Origin: Pteria penguin
Taxonomy: Eukaryota > Mollusca > Bivalvia > Pterioida > Pteriidae
DNA length: 64,000 nucleotides
Direction: 5' to 3'
NCBI GenBank assembly: GCA_035048485.1
Contig: CM068584.1
Span: forward strand, 57,537,739 to 57,601,738
Positions 1 to 11,455 of this stretch are shown piece by piece (position 1 is the stretch's first letter; every line of letters starts with the position of its first letter). Both the position numbers and the translations under genes were made by a program. The notes beneath the pieces were generated by a model. The model was not told the origin of the DNA, searched no databases, and was given only the letters and a program-made list of their open reading frames with translations.

Positions 1-370
1 ATTCAAAAATTGAAAAGAATCTATGAAGCGCAGTCTTGAAATACTGAAAGAAACTTATCTTTCTTGTGTATTAGCAATCACACTTAGTGTTTTAGTTTTA
101 CATTTCCCTAGCTTTTGCATAATAAGATCGAATCCACGTAGGTTATGAAAAATGACCGGAATGAAGTTGACATGTTTATACTGTAAATTGCAATCTCTGT
201 GTGCGATCCCTATGAATTTACCATTGAGGTGGTTGTGATTGCGAACCTTGATTGAGGATCTATCGAATGCTTTCTCACAAATATGGCATTGTGTAGCTTA
301 AGCATATTGATATTCTATCTCTTGATCAACTTCCATGGGCTCTATATGCTTCTTCCCAGAGCAATCTTGT
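1..370 (-). pseudogene. Polinton/adintovirus-type DNA polymerase B, central fragment
   Basis: Read on minus, about 290-30 encodes a CHICEKAF zinc-binding motif, then NHNHLNGKFIG, HRDCNLQY and FHNLRGFDL. This is the characteristic order in protein-primed family B polymerases of Polintons between the exonuclease motif and the TPR region. An in-frame TAA lies just upstream of CHIC (near 297-299). A one-base shift near position 55-60 moves the following RFIDSFQF segment to another frame, and the reading runs off the left edge. It is the downstream continuation of the N-terminal piece at 1221-2041, separated by about 850 bp of unrelated sequence. It is non-functional as it stands. The remaining palm domain lies outside the window. 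Confidence 0.8.
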
Positions 371-1220
371 CAATAGCGTGTTTATGACATCTTGTCCCCT
401 ATATGAAAGGACTTGAAAGTCTGCAAGGTCGGAATTGCATGGTCAAGTACATCAAAGGTAATAAAGTCGTGATCCACCAAGAGGTCACACACCAAGCATG
501 TAATGTTTAGGATCAGTATTGACAAAAACACGGTCTGCGCACAGGTGCTCCTTTTCATATAAACAACGGCTCCGCCCCTATACACCCCTGTATGTCTCCG
601 TCTCGTACTATATAGTTATCTCATTCTCTCTTATCACTTTTGATCTTGACAGTAGTGTGAAATTAGCTACTGGACAGTCTCCCGCTGTACATGTGCATTT
701 GGGGAAAACCACGTTTACACATGGAGATATATAAATAACTGGCTATTTTTAGTAGCATTACACATCAACAACTACCAAGACGTTTGTTTATCGTTGTGAC
801 GATAAGATTGTAGAATACTTTGAATTCCACTGCTATAAAAAGAAGCGATATTCTCAAGTTTTATTAATTATAATACAACGAATACTAGTACGGACTAGTA
901 GTGCACTTCTTAAATTACGGCACAGCTACACAATAATTTCAATCGTACTTTTTCGGGACTTTCCATCGAGTATCCGGAAAGACTGCATGTCTTCCAGCGC
1001 ATGAATATAACTCGTCTAAGTCGATGGAATAACGGCACATCTATTTTCTCATCTGATCAAACTTATCTTGTATTGACTCGTACAATATGAATTATAAGTA
1101 CTAAAAGTAAATATAATCACGCTTTTTCTAAACATCGACGCACTATTTATACACGAGGAGGTATTTTCTGCGTTACACGCGTTCCCCACAGCATATTGTA
1201 ACGACTAGGGTCTGGAATTG
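371..1220. other. unassigned insert splitting the polymerase gene
   Basis: About 850 bp lie between two collinear polymerase fragments and show no polymerase-like reading on either strand. Short open frames of 67-71 codons are present but have no recognisable domain. Terminal repeats were not found by eye. It may be a small insertion or sequence decayed beyond recognition. Confidence 0.4.
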
Positions 1221-2041
1221 CTACGCAATTCCGACCAATAATAGTGGAGGTTTCGTGAATATATCATCACTTGATACTACTTGACAACAAAATCCACAGG
1301 GTTCAAATTCGGATAAGTTAGTTGTATGACTAGAATTAGGATCGAGGTCATTACACTGTTTTATAGGTTGGACATAGGTCTCTAGGTCGCAATAAATTGC
1401 CATTGGTACACGCAATTGTTTAGCTATATCCTTGAATTCTAAAACATCATTTTCACCTGGTGTAGGCATCTCAATTTTTTGCTCTCCCAGAGTCATGCAA
1501 AATGGAATGTGTTTATCGAGGGTTTTCTGTTTTATAAAACATTGTAAACAATACGGACAGTAATAATGACGACGTCTTCCTCCACTAGATAGTTGAAATA
1601 GAAGTCTACTCAAATTTTTTATGAGGCAATAATGTGTTTTTCCTTTATCTTTAAGATAGAGTAGGTTCACGTGTTTTCCTCTCTCTTGTTTAGCAATCCT
1701 AATCGGGAAAATCTCTTTTTCCCCATAAACAAAACATTGACTGATATATTTTGTTTTTCAAATTTGGGTATTTACGATAACTGCACTGGATACCTATTTC
1801 CATTCATGTTTAATGCCGACTCATGAGGTAAATAATGAGATTCCCTATTTGCATTCTTTTTTATTGGGTACAGCATAGCTAAAACACTGTACAGAAAACA
1901 TTTGCTATCATAGTTTTTAATATTCACCAATGAGTTAGGATTCTGGTTCTTGATATACTGTCGTGCTTGTAGAGGCGTGTATAAAACGTAATGTATTTCT
2001 AGGTATAACACTTTTTGAAAAATCCAGTCGGAACCTCTCAT
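1221..2041 (-). pseudogene. Polinton-type DNA polymerase B, N-terminal region with exonuclease I motif
   Basis: Two minus-strand open stretches (2041-1772 and 1670-1221) are collinear pieces of one protein. The first carries the segment around NIKNYDSKCFLYSVLA, the second KTHYCLIKNLSRLL, a C-x2-C...H...C finger (CPYCLQCF, then HIPFC) and the 3'-5' exonuclease I signature YCDLET with the Asp and Glu present. Polinton and adintovirus polymerases show this order. A frame change and a stop lie at about 1670-1772. After LLLVGIA the homology stops at 1221 and resumes at about 300. The role in the intact element would be protein-primed copying of the transposon DNA. The gene here is broken. Confidence 0.82.
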
Positions 2042-2654
2042 AATATATTCCTCCTTTGATGCGGAGACTTTCTGAAATGCTTCATGTAGATTATGTCGAT
2101 TGAATTCCTCAGAAGATAAATGGGTGTATGTCCTCTAGAAGTTGATGGTTGATCATGAAATCTCCTTACACGAGTTTTTAAACTGTCTTTCCTATTAAAA
2201 GTTTTGTGGCAATGATCACAAGTAAAACGTTGATTTCTAGAGCGAAGATCTCTGTTTAATTCTGATTGTCTTTTATATATCCGATGACAATCTTTACAAC
2301 AAAAATGTTGTTTATCCATTTTGAAGCCCTTTTTGGGAAATTAAGCCATTTTTGCGGTCGTCTCTGCTTCTGCTTATTTATTTTCCCATTGCCACGACGT
2401 ATGATATCGTAAGGAGATTTAAATACACCAGTTTTGTTTGACACTGACACGATTTCACGGTCATCCCCACGAGGAACTGTGTCAGTGCTGTATTCTGAAA
2501 TACCTGAATCCATTTTCACTGGGGCAATGTTCGCTAGGTTGTTGGTAGTATCTGTTTTAATATCATCCTCCTCAGTATTTGTTTCTTTACTTTCCATCGT
2601 TCTGATTGTTGGACTCGTTGACTGATTCGTTTGAACCTCCTGGTATATTTCCAT
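2038..2654 (-). pseudogene. C2H2 zinc-finger ORFs preceding the polymerase
   Basis: Two overlapping minus-strand frames. The downstream one (2319-2038) has two fingers, FCCKDCHRIYKRQSEL and FTCDHCHKTFNRKDSL; the expected His positions are partly replaced by Arg and Asp in finger 1, so it is degenerate. It overlaps the start of the polymerase frame by 4 bases. The upstream one (2654-2256) is acidic then basic and has no domain I recognise. Short C2H2 proteins or leaders next to the polymerase are common in bivalve and cnidarian Polintons. Whether these were one protein, possibly the polymerase leader, cannot be settled here. Confidence 0.6.
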
Positions 2655-2699
2655 TAGTTTTTTTTTTTTTTATATTTTTCCTTTGGAACTAGAACGACT

Positions 2700-3020
2700 T
2701 CTTTTGCTATCCTTTCGTAAATACAACACAATCGGACGTAATACAGTGGGGATTGCGTGAGATAATTTTATCAAAATATGTTTCCTTCTACTCTGTTAAT
2801 ATTCTGAAAAGCTTCTTGTATCTTGCAGTGTCTCCGTATCGTACTGTGATCACCTACACGTTCCTTGTAACACGTTGTATATGGCTTCCATGATAGCAAG
2901 TATTTGCTGTTTGTTCAGTGTACGAAGAAGGAATATTCTTTGCGTCGCATGTGTGCTAACTAAAAGGTTAATGAAGTCCAGATTTTCACGTACAAGTTTA
3001 CTCGTTTCTTCAGGTATAAG
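2700..3020 (-). pseudogene. small Polinton ORF, possible core/DNA-binding protein
   Basis: Minus-strand reading from about 3018 gives a helical segment (NLDFINLLVSTH, then LLRTLNKQQILAIMEAIYNV), a stop near 2860, and further down a basic Lys/Arg/Ser stretch. Polintons and adintoviruses commonly carry a small ORF with this plan between the ATPase and polymerase regions, and it has been compared with adenovirus core peptides. That parallel is from family knowledge, not shown by this sequence. Stops interrupt the frame. Confidence 0.4.
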
Positions 3021-3640
3021 ATAGTTTCCTCACCAGGTAAAATACAGCTTGATAGTTTGAATCTTTCATCCGTTGAACGATATAAATCAATACAAAGATA
3101 AGAGTGAGGTTACCGCGTAGCTTGGTTATAAGCATCCATGAAAAAAGCTGATTGGTTGGGATATATCGGTCTACTCAATGTCTTTATTTGTTGTAAATAA
3201 TGTAATGTACATTCAACGATATCGATCTCATGTATCTACCAGGCGGAAATATGTTTTGAACGAAAAACAACACCGTGATACCCATATGATGGGAATGTGT
3301 GGTAAATAAATTTATCATTTCAGGAGTTGAACTTTGACCCATGACATCATCAAGCACAAGCACTATTTCACCATAGTCAAAAGTAAATTGTTCCAGAATA
3401 GACTTGTCTGGTACCCCCTGGAAAAATGTAATCGATTTTAATTCTCTCTCCATTACATCAAAAAGTGGTTGCCATATTCCATACACGTACAGCACATGTT
3501 TTATATCTGACTCAAGATTCTTCAACATTTTATACACTAATGTAGTCTTTCCAGCATGTGACGGTGCTGCAATCAATATATTACAATTCCTCTTAAATTT
3601 GATAAAATTCTCTGTTAGTCCTGTCGACAGTCTGACATTT
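3000..3640 (-). pseudogene. FtsK/HerA-type DNA-packaging ATPase of a Polinton
   Basis: The main open stretch (3576-3184) has a Walker A-like APSHAGKT (residues 4-11) and Walker B IVLVLDD (71-77), followed by the LFTTHSHHMGITVLF segment usual in A32-like packaging ATPases. No ATG is needed at 3576: the frame continues upstream through about 3625. After the stop at 3184 the conserved C-terminus reappears in another frame (IYPNQSAFFMDAYNQATR, then LPGEETI, to about 3005), interrupted by a stop. The protein would translocate DNA into capsids. It lies between the protease and the small basic ORF. It carries at least one frameshift and one stop. Confidence 0.85.
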
Positions 3641-3913
3641 GATAAATAACTAGTTCTTTGTCAAGGATTAAACTTTTAATGAGGTTAGCATCTATTACAT
3701 ACTTGAGATTATAGTGTAGTATGACATCCATGTATATAAATGAAGGTAATTGGATACGATTGTATCATATGGTTCATAATGTAAAAAAATCTCATGTCAA
3801 AAACATTTCATGCGTATAAATCCAGGTGTATAACTATTTATGTCACTATTTTCTGTAATTTCATATAGATTAAACAATAACGTAATATTCAAAACCCATC
3901 AAATGTGTTTATT

Positions 3914-4375
3914 TTAGAAACATAGTGGAAATCTTGTGTAGATGAATTGAAAAACAAAAAGATCATTCCAAAGACAATTATAGGTAAACATGTCTACAGA
4001 CATTTGCAATGTAATTCCCTTCATTCTATAAAACAAATATGCTATACAATAGTAACCACAATACATCGAATTTTCACATTGGATAGTGCGATATGTGCGT
4101 TTCATCGCTAGCATTGTCCGCTTAAAGTAATCGATCTGATGAATACCTGCAACACTATCAAATATCTCTAGATATAAGTTCTGGACATTATAAACCGCTA
4201 TCCAATGTGTACCATCTAAACAATGTGGATCTGTGTTCAAAATCATACCCTGATTTGCCTTCAGGATTGGGATACGATCAGCAGGGTAGACACCGATAAT
4301 TTGCTTTTGCATTAAAGGATCACATTGTATCATACACAGTAACTGTTTCGTGTTCAAAGCGTACATTTCACTCAT
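3914..4375 (-). CDS. adenain-like cysteine protease (PRO) of a Polinton
   Basis: An open frame of 153 codons from an ATG at 4375. The adenovirus-protease arrangement is visible: His57 in GTHWIAVY, Asp73 in EIFDSVAG, Gln99 and Cys106 in QCENSMYCGYYC. The Gln-to-Cys spacing of seven matches the oxyanion Gln and nucleophile Cys of adenain-type enzymes. The family (C5/C48 fold) processes virion proteins. Length is near the family minimum, and all four residues are kept, so this is the best preserved gene of the element. Neighbours are the ATPase downstream and a virion-type ORF upstream on the same strand. Confidence 0.82.
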   Translation of the reverse strand: MSEMYALNTKQLLCMIQCDPLMQKQIIGVYPADRIPILKANQGMILNTDPHCLDGTHWIAVYNVQNLYLEIFDSVAGIHQIDYFKRTMLAMKRTYRTIQCENSMYCGYYCIAYLFYRMKGITLQMSVDMFTYNCLWNDLFVFQFIYTRFPLCF

Positions 4376-4442
4376 CCTATAATAAGGTCTCTAGCTTGGT
4401 TGATCTGATACACGCTTGAATACTGTCCCCAATATGTCACTA

Positions 4443-4742
4443 TTAAATTGAACTATTCGGCTTTTCCCGTCCATTTACGCTTGAAAAATCACAAACGCTA
4501 CAATAAAGGTACAACGTTTTAGGTAGATACTCATGTACAGTTTTGGAAATAGGAATAGCTCTCTCTGATTTAAGTGATTGTAAATTATCATTTGAATAAT
4601 TAAAAAATTCTGCAAGTCCAACTTTCCAGTATCCATCGAGGTGAAGAATAGGATCCAAATGCAAGTTAAAATCGTATGGTCTATTATCAGAATGAAACTC
4701 TGAACTATCACTAGATTTCAAAAATATATATTTTTCCATCAT
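4443..4742 (-). CDS. Polinton-associated structural-type ORF, N-terminal part
   Basis: 99 codons from ATG 4742. The start (FLKSSDSSEFHSDNRPYDFN, then LDGYWKVGLAEFF) matches a widespread Polinton/adintovirus ORF whose opening names an extended chain ending in a GEWEVGL-like motif. Its exact role is not established to my knowledge, and a capsid or virion-associated role is inferred from its constant place beside the protease. The intact family protein is longer; this copy stops after SSI at 4443, so it is probably truncated. No major capsid gene was found in the window. Confidence 0.55.
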   Translation of the reverse strand: MMEKYIFLKSSDSSEFHSDNRPYDFNLHLDPILHLDGYWKVGLAEFFNYSNDNLQSLKSERAIPISKTVHEYLPKTLYLYCSVCDFSSVNGREKPNSSI

Positions 4743-4749
4743 TCGGATT

Positions 4750-5900
4750 GAACGTTCACAATGTCAGATTCCTTTACATATTCATTAAATTTACTAGGCC
4801 AATTCTCGAATTTTACAAGCCATTCTACTTTCCCATTTCGTTTCCTCTAGTTGATTAATTTTTCTATCATCCATAAACTGTTTTCATCTTTTGAAACTTT
4901 CTGCAATTCGTTTTCGTAAAAGCTTCATTCTATGTCTTCCCCGTTGAAATCCTTTACTTTATACATAGGAATTCCTTGTAAATGGAAACGATTTGGTATC
5001 TTGAATACTTCACCTGTGAATTGTTGATGGTAACCTCTGGTGAACACATGCTTTAGATGGGATAGTCTAACATTTGATTAATTTTGAACATATATTTCAG
5101 GTAATTTTTCTTTGACCTCTTTTTCTTTGGTATTCTAGATTTTATGGGTTTAGGTAAATACATGAAAGCCCACATATCAGCCTCATTTTGCTTGTTTACA
5201 TCCTTTGGAGATAGTCCATTGAGGCTTCTGTGTGAAGTAGAATTATAATTGCTTACGAGTTCAGATAAAATGTCTATATACCGATAGGTTCTATTCTTTT
5301 GAAAATATCTAAATAATCTTCCTCGAATCGTACGAATCACTCTATCTGCAATGTCTGCTTTTGAATTCTGATTTGTGTAGAATATACGAACTCCAACTTC
5401 TTTCAAGTAATTCGTCAGTAAATTATTATTAAATTCTTTACCTCTGTAACTCCGTAGAGTTACGCATTTTGTTCCGGATTCAAATATCTGTTTGATCCCA
5501 TGCAAATCTGCTTTTGCTGACTTGTCTTTTAATACTACTATTCTTAAATGTTTCGAAAAAGTGTCAATCAATATGAGTAAGTATTTTATACCATCATTTT
5601 GTTTCGATAGAATTTCTACACCCATGAGATCCATACTCCATTGACTATCTATACCAATGACTCGAATATTTGGTACTTTCTTGGGACGGCGTGCTTCTCT
5701 CTGCAATGTGTAAGAACCCGATTCTGAGGCCATTTTCGTATATAACTTCTGGTAAAAGAATAACTCGAGTTGGATTTTAAAGCTCTGTATAGTTTTTCAG
5801 GAGTTGTATAAGCAGCCGCATTCTTTGGGTTGAAATAGTAACTTTCTAAAAAAGAATTCTTTTCCTCTTCAGACTTTTCTTTTCTTAAAGAAGTGTATTA
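4750..5900 (-). pseudogene. retroviral-type integrase of a Polinton, catalytically degraded
   Basis: Three collinear parts on minus. N-terminal: 5880-5730, SYYFNPKNAAAYTTPEKLYR. Core: 5733-5053, with the first catalytic Asp in WSMDLMGV. Where family members have a DRG motif, this copy has SYRGKEF (Asp to Tyr, codon TAC near 5448-5456). Where a catalytic Glu is expected it has ADIADRV (Asp). C-terminal: about 5066-4755, HVFTRGYHQQF then a chromodomain-like VEWLVKFENWPSKFNEYV. Frame changes occur near 5730 and 5070 and there is a stop in the chromodomain. The protein would insert element DNA. With two triad positions changed it should be inactive. Annotated as Polinton integrase because of its neighbours and N-terminal signature. 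Confidence 0.85.
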
Positions 5901-6240
5901 TCCTCCATGCTGTTGGACAATAAGCGTCGCCAAGCATCAGTAAGTAAAAATATTTCTGTAGAAGATTTCAGAGATATGTTCTGTTCACACGGATGTTTTT
6001 CTTGTAAAATGTTAAAAATATCCTCATACGTTACTTGTATAAATGCTTCGTCGAAGTACCGTATCATTTAAGTATGAAGAGAATCCATTAGACATGGATG
6101 TTCAGATTGAGATGGATGACCTATTTCACATCCATAACATTTTTCAATCGCGATTAAAAAGATTTCACACCACATTGCCTGGATACATTCTTTCAAAAAA
6201 TGTCAAAATTGTTTGGTTGTCATATTGGGTTACATCAACA
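5885..6240 (-). pseudogene. Polinton-associated small Cys/His ORF
   Basis: Minus reading from about 6160 gives CYGCEIGHPSQSEHPCLM, a stop after HT, then an ATG-led 60-codon frame (6067-5885, FDEAFIQVTYEDIFNILQEK) that ends just before the integrase N-terminus. Bivalve and cnidarian Polintons often carry a short ORF with a C-x2-C..HPSQ..H.CLM motif; its function is unknown to me. It is interrupted by one stop. The plus-strand frame of 87 codons over the same bases has no recognisable domain and is taken as a shadow. Confidence 0.5.
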
Positions 6241-6469
6241 CATACAAATCTATGCGCTCTAGTAGTTCAGTTGCTTAAAGTTTCGCAATATAAAGGTGAT
6301 ATATAAACCTGATACTTTTATTTAGCTTAATCATCCTTGAAGAATTGCAATCCTTTAGATAAGAATGTCATTGGAAAAGTGTCATCAAGCTCATTTGATA
6401 TAAGATGGTAATATGATTCACTCACATTACATGAGCTATCAATCAAAATGATATGGGATGGTCTTAAAT

Positions 6470-6840
6470 TAAAATGAATTAAGTGCCGTCCTACATAAAC
6501 TAATAGGAGTTATGAAGTTCATTAACATATTTGTATTTAAGTCGATGGAGAAATGGGTGTAATCTAATTTTATAATGAGTTTGGTGCCATCCTATATAAT
6601 CTAATAGGAGCTATCAAGTTCATTAACATATTTGTATGTAAGTCTATGAAGAAAGGGGTGTTGTTTAATCCTATATTAACTACTAGGGGCCATCCTATTC
6701 ATTTACATATTTGTATGTAAATCTATGAAGGTAGGGGTGTGGTTTAACATTAAATGTGTGTTGTGCCATCCTATATAAACACATGGGAACCATCATACTC
6801 ATTTACATATTTGTATGAAAGTCAATGGAGGAAAATGGGC
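6470..6840. repeat. degenerate ~100-bp tandem repeat
   Basis: A motif of the form ATTAACATATTTGTAT recurs at about 6521, 6622, 6701 and 6801, each copy followed by GTMWATCTATGAAG-like and GGGTGT-like text and preceded by CCATCCTATATAA-like text. Spacing is 101, 79 and 100 bp. It lies immediately beyond the integrase end of the Polinton and could be its end region or an unrelated satellite. Confidence 0.7.
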
Positions 6841-7094
6841 GTGGTATAATATTTAAAATGTGCTAGAAATAGCATTTTATTACTACTCAAATCCAAAACG
6901 CTGGTTGAATCCTGACCGGTGAAAAACCGATCAAACAATATGTGCGTCCCGGTGACACATCCTGAATACAACCCAGAGCCTTGCCACCTGCATCTTAAAA
7001 CATCACCTTCACATACGGACCTTAGTTCTATACATGTAGATAGATTAAAAAGTGAAATGAGAAGGAACATCTTCAATCCGATTTCGTAAAACAT
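6822..7094 (-). CDS. small secreted Cys-rich protein, paralogue of the 50.9-kb gene
   Basis: 90 codons with a hydrophobic N-terminal signal-like stretch (MFLLISLFNLSTC), then VCEGDVLRCRWQGSGLYSGC, ILFDRF and SVLDL. The same pattern, V-C-x5-6-C-x-W-x-G-x-G-[LI]-Y-x-G-C, then F-x-RF and S-[VI]-LDL, appears in the plus-strand exon at 50926. The last 17 codons after LDLSSN probably read through an intron or into flanking sequence. I do not recognise the family. The similarity between two loci 44 kb apart argues that the frame is real, as a gene or first exon. Extracellular location is inferred from the N-terminus. Confidence 0.55.
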   Translation of the reverse strand: MFYEIGLKMFLLISLFNLSTCIELRSVCEGDVLRCRWQGSGLYSGCVTGTHILFDRFFTGQDSTSVLDLSSNKMLFLAHFKYYTTPIFLH

Positions 7095-8150
<1,056 letters not shown>

Positions 8151-8199
8151 AAACTTTTTTTCGCAGACGAGGTTAAGGAAAGGACAATCAACAATCTTG

Positions 8200-9011
8200 A
8201 ACTTTTTGCTGTGTTTACCGATACATGTATAACAATATCTCATGTTTATATACAGTTTTCACCTGATGAGCGCGTATATAACGCACATTCAGTTCTTACA
8301 AGTTACCATTCGACATTGAAAATGGCAAACGCTAATAACTTTTCATATCACCACCATGACTTAGAAGAGAACGGAAGATTTTCTGTTCAATTTACATCGG
8401 AATCGAACTATTCGGTGACGGTTACCTATTTCAACGGGAAATGCTGGTACCATTTCCAAGGTAAGCATCACTTTCTCCTTTTACCTACCTGTTTGGTTGT
8501 CTGCTTGACTGACTGTCCGTTCGTCCATCTGTCACGTTTCGCTTTTGACGGTACAAATGTTTCCTTGAATACCTTGTTTAGCTAATCCTATCTTCATGTT
8601 TCATACTGCAGTGACTGATCCAGGGTAAAGGGGGGTGGTGGTGGTAGTTTTAACACCCCCCTCTCATAGATATAAAAATCGAATTCGTAGTATATCCAGT
8701 AACCCCCCCTTTATCTCCTATATCACCGGTTCCTACGCTCATGTATTCTTTTCTTCTTCAGATAACAAACATGGGAAGTCTACGAGTTTCCCACAAGAAG
8801 CCGTCTTATCCATAATGGATCTAAAGTATGACATCATAACCGCAGGAGAGGACGTGCGTGCACGCAATAAAAAGATCGCCCTCCTACCGTATGTTATCAT
8901 TTCTTACATGGATGTGGTTTGAAGGGTTGATCTTTTAATCAAGAAGAGAAACTCTAAAATCTCATTGTTTTGTTTTAAAAGCAATTTTCCCACTTTCATT
9001 TCAGCCCATGA
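8200..9011 (+). CDS. small multi-exon gene, possible PC4-like nuclear domain
   Basis: Exon ending at 8460 (CAAG|GTAAGC) encodes ENGRFSVQFTSESNYSVTVT followed by YFNGKCWYHFQ. Exon 8762-8888 follows an acceptor TTCTTCTTCAG and continues in phase as DNKHGKSTSFPQEAVLSIMD, then ARNKKIALLP, with donor CC|GTATGT. A third exon from 9005 (acceptor TTTCATTTCAG) gives Pro-Pro and a TGA at 9009. The phases agree across both joins. The beta-rich pattern FNGKCWYHF followed by GKSTSFPQEAV recalls PC4-like transcription-coactivator domains, but this is a weak resemblance. The 5' exon limit is uncertain: acceptors at about 8166 and 8258 are both possible. Confidence 0.5.
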
Positions 9012-9270
9012 AGAGCGTTACCCCTAAAAACGTAGGAATTTGTTCGACGACGATGACGACATTAACATCATCTAAGTTAAAAGACTGTTAATGTGTATTA
9101 CAATTGACTTTATTCAATTTATATAACCAGACAACATATATCTATATATATGATACAATTTCCAATTCTACGCTGTGAAGAGCTGTACCCCTTAGAAACA
9201 TAGGAATTTGTTTGATGGTGATGAAGACATTAATATCATCTAAATTAGAAGACTCTTAATGTGTATTTCA
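9007..9270. repeat. duplicated ~95-bp segment, ~166-bp spacing
   Basis: The text beginning GAAGAGCGTTACCCC (about 9009) recurs as GAAGAGCTGTACCCC (about 9176), with matching AATTTGTT, GACATTAA and TTAATGTGTATT blocks. The duplication overlaps the last exon of the upstream gene. Confidence 0.7.
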
Positions 9271-9328
9271 ACTTAATTTATTCCATTTATATATTACAAC
9301 TCAAAATGAACTAATTAGACAACATATA

Positions 9329-9861
9329 TTACCATTTGCAATCAAGTTTGCAGTTTCAGTCTTGTTAGATCATGGGATGACACGCGGAGATTTTTTGACA
9401 TTTGACGGTTACCTGTTACGAGAGGTTTTATCAGAACACCACATACAATTGGTTGATAATTGATAATCACAGAATACACAATGTTTGCAATGCAGCAATG
9501 ATGGCATTTTTGTATTTTAAAAGCAACTCCGTTTTGGGGTACAAATTTTAAGACTTTGTGTAATTTTATGTTGAAAAAAAATACTGCATGTACATTTGCA
9601 TCACATTTTTATTTGATGGTTCATCTGTTGATCTGACTACTCGATAAAATGTGCGAGCAGGTGTGAAAACCTCTACATGCGATGATAAAAAAATCAAACA
9701 ACACTGAAAGTTGAGACTGTAAACTTGATTGCAAATTTTCACGAGGTGCGTAATGATAAAGGTATTTTTCTAGCCCAGCAGGTGTGAAATAATCTACACG
9801 CGGTGGTCAAAAATCTAACAACACTGAAAGTTGAAACTGCAAACTTGATTGCAAATGGTAA
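9329..9861. mobile_element. MITE with ~30-bp perfect terminal inverted repeats and TA target duplication
   Basis: The left end at 9329 begins TTACCATTTGCAATCAAG and its exact reverse complement ends at 9861; the match extends about 30 bp to TTTCA/TGAAA. Both sides are flanked by TA (9327-9328 and 9862-9863), as for Tc1/mariner and some other cut-and-paste families. No coding capacity. Near the right end a unit of about 125 bp is duplicated (AGCAGGTGTGAAA at about 9657 and 9778), so an extra degenerate end lies near 9735. Confidence 0.85.
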
Positions 9862-9915
9862 TACAGCAGTTGCCATTCCAAGATAATTTCTAAGTAACAT
9901 TCATCAAAGTACTGG

Positions 9916-9917
<2 letters not shown>

Positions 9918-9998
<81 letters not shown>
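9918..9998. repeat. (TA)n microsatellite
   Basis: About 40 uninterrupted TA dinucleotides. Confidence 0.97.
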
Positions 9999-10001
<3 letters not shown>

Positions 10002-10650
10002 ATATGAATACATATCTATTTTGCATTTGGCTTTGCTCCCTGGCATCTCATTAATTTTGACAATTGTGTCAATATTTGTCATTTTATTTACTCTTTAAAA
10101 GTTTTTTTAATTACACACATCTCCACAATTTTGTTTTGTGTGCAATACTCGGATTTGGTATCGAACCTGATTTTTCACATTGTTAGCATAGATTTGAATA
10201 GTATATTAAATACGAAGTCCGTAAAGATAATGCTATTTTTCTAGCCCAGAAAGAATCTTGGGTAAAGTTTGGTGTAGAAATAACTCAGACATCGAAAAAA
10301 ACTTTCAGAAATGCCATGGAATAATTATCCAAATAAAGCAAACACATTATATTGATAGTTATTTTTATGACCTTGGATTAGAAGTATATTTAAAGTATAT
10401 TGTTTTTTATTTTGTCTGTCTGTCGACTTCAATCTTCAAACTATTACTTTTGAACCGTAAGAAATAGAGACTTAATATTGGGTGTGCATACCGGTATGCG
10501 GTACTTCAATAATAACATTCTTTCAAATGACCTTGTAACCTTGACGGTAACCTTTGAGGTAAAAATAGTTTGTTCGGACTTTGTTGCCGGTGGGGAGGCA
10601 TAATGTTTTACAAACTCATCTTGTTCATCATGTTGTGGCATTGTTTTAAT

Positions 10651-10757
10651 AAACATATTAACATTCATGATGGCGCCACATGTCGTCAATACCATGATAA
10701 TTATTTATGAAACATATTGACATTCATGATGGCGTCACCTCTCGTTAATACAATGAT
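10651..10757. repeat. 59-bp tandem duplication
   Basis: AAACATATTAACATTCATG at 10651 recurs at 10710 with few changes, each followed by ATGGCG and a TCGT-AAT-CATGAT-like end. No gene is recognisable between 9999 and 10798. Confidence 0.75.
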
Positions 10758-10798
10758 ACAAACAATACCATAATACTACATACACATATGTATTGTTT

Positions 10799-11455
10799 TC
10801 ATGGGTAACAGTAATAAATATAACCATCACATAATGAATCTGTGTTTATTCTATGATCTCCATAGGCATATGTATCGATTCCCGATGCTCTGATCCACCG
10901 TTTGTTATCGTATGGAGATAAGGTGATTTTGTTGATCGACTTCAAATGTAAAACATGTGTGTCACTTCTTATACTCTCCATTTGATGTCTCTCTATTTGC
11001 CTATTAAACAAACAGTCCAGTGTGTAATACATCGTTCCACAACCGTTTTTGACACTCCTTTTGCTTTCTGCACGTCTTTTCCGCTCCTTAATTCATAAGA
11101 ATACATCTTTGAACGGATTCCACAAAAGGATACCACTGGTTCACCTATAAATAAATAAATAAAAATAACAATCATAAATTTGTGTGTAGACATGATTAAA
11201 ACAAAATGGTTTAAAAGAGTAAAACCTTACCTTTAGTTTCATCCTTCATCTTTAGTACGACTTTCTTATTTTTTCCATCCTCAAATAGTGACCATCAGGA
11301 TATCCAGATGTGTCATATAAATCTATGTCCTGTTCCATGCTTCTGTAAAGGTCTTTTATTCCTTCAAAAGAATAAAATAGGCTGTCGGTGTCCGTCATCA
11401 ACAATTTGGCTGCTGATTTATGCCGCTTCCTGATGCAATAGTCCGTTTGCCGAAT
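10799..11455 (-). pseudogene. second Polinton polymerase B, C-terminal part with a probable intron
   Basis: Minus reading starts at about 11455 with the polymerase C motif AAKLLMTDTDSLFYS (catalytic DTD present). It shifts frame near 11295 into LFEDGKNKKVVLKMKDE, then meets a donor AAAG|GTAAGG at 11230. The acceptor TTTATAG|GTGAAC at 11145 restores phase into GEPVVSFCGIRSKMYSYEL, AKGVSKTV and, after another shift near 11030, NKITLSPYDNKRWI and GIDTYAYG. This is the expected order of the Polinton polymerase C-terminus. The 86-bp intron has GT-AG ends and preserves phase. The fragment is truncated abruptly at the transposon to its right. It is separate from the copy at the left edge. Confidence 0.8.

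Noticed and set aside
1..6300. Recent integration of a complete adintovirus
   Set aside because: No major capsid gene found in the window, integrase triad changed, multiple frameshifts and an insertion in the polymerase; an old Polinton-type element explains it better.
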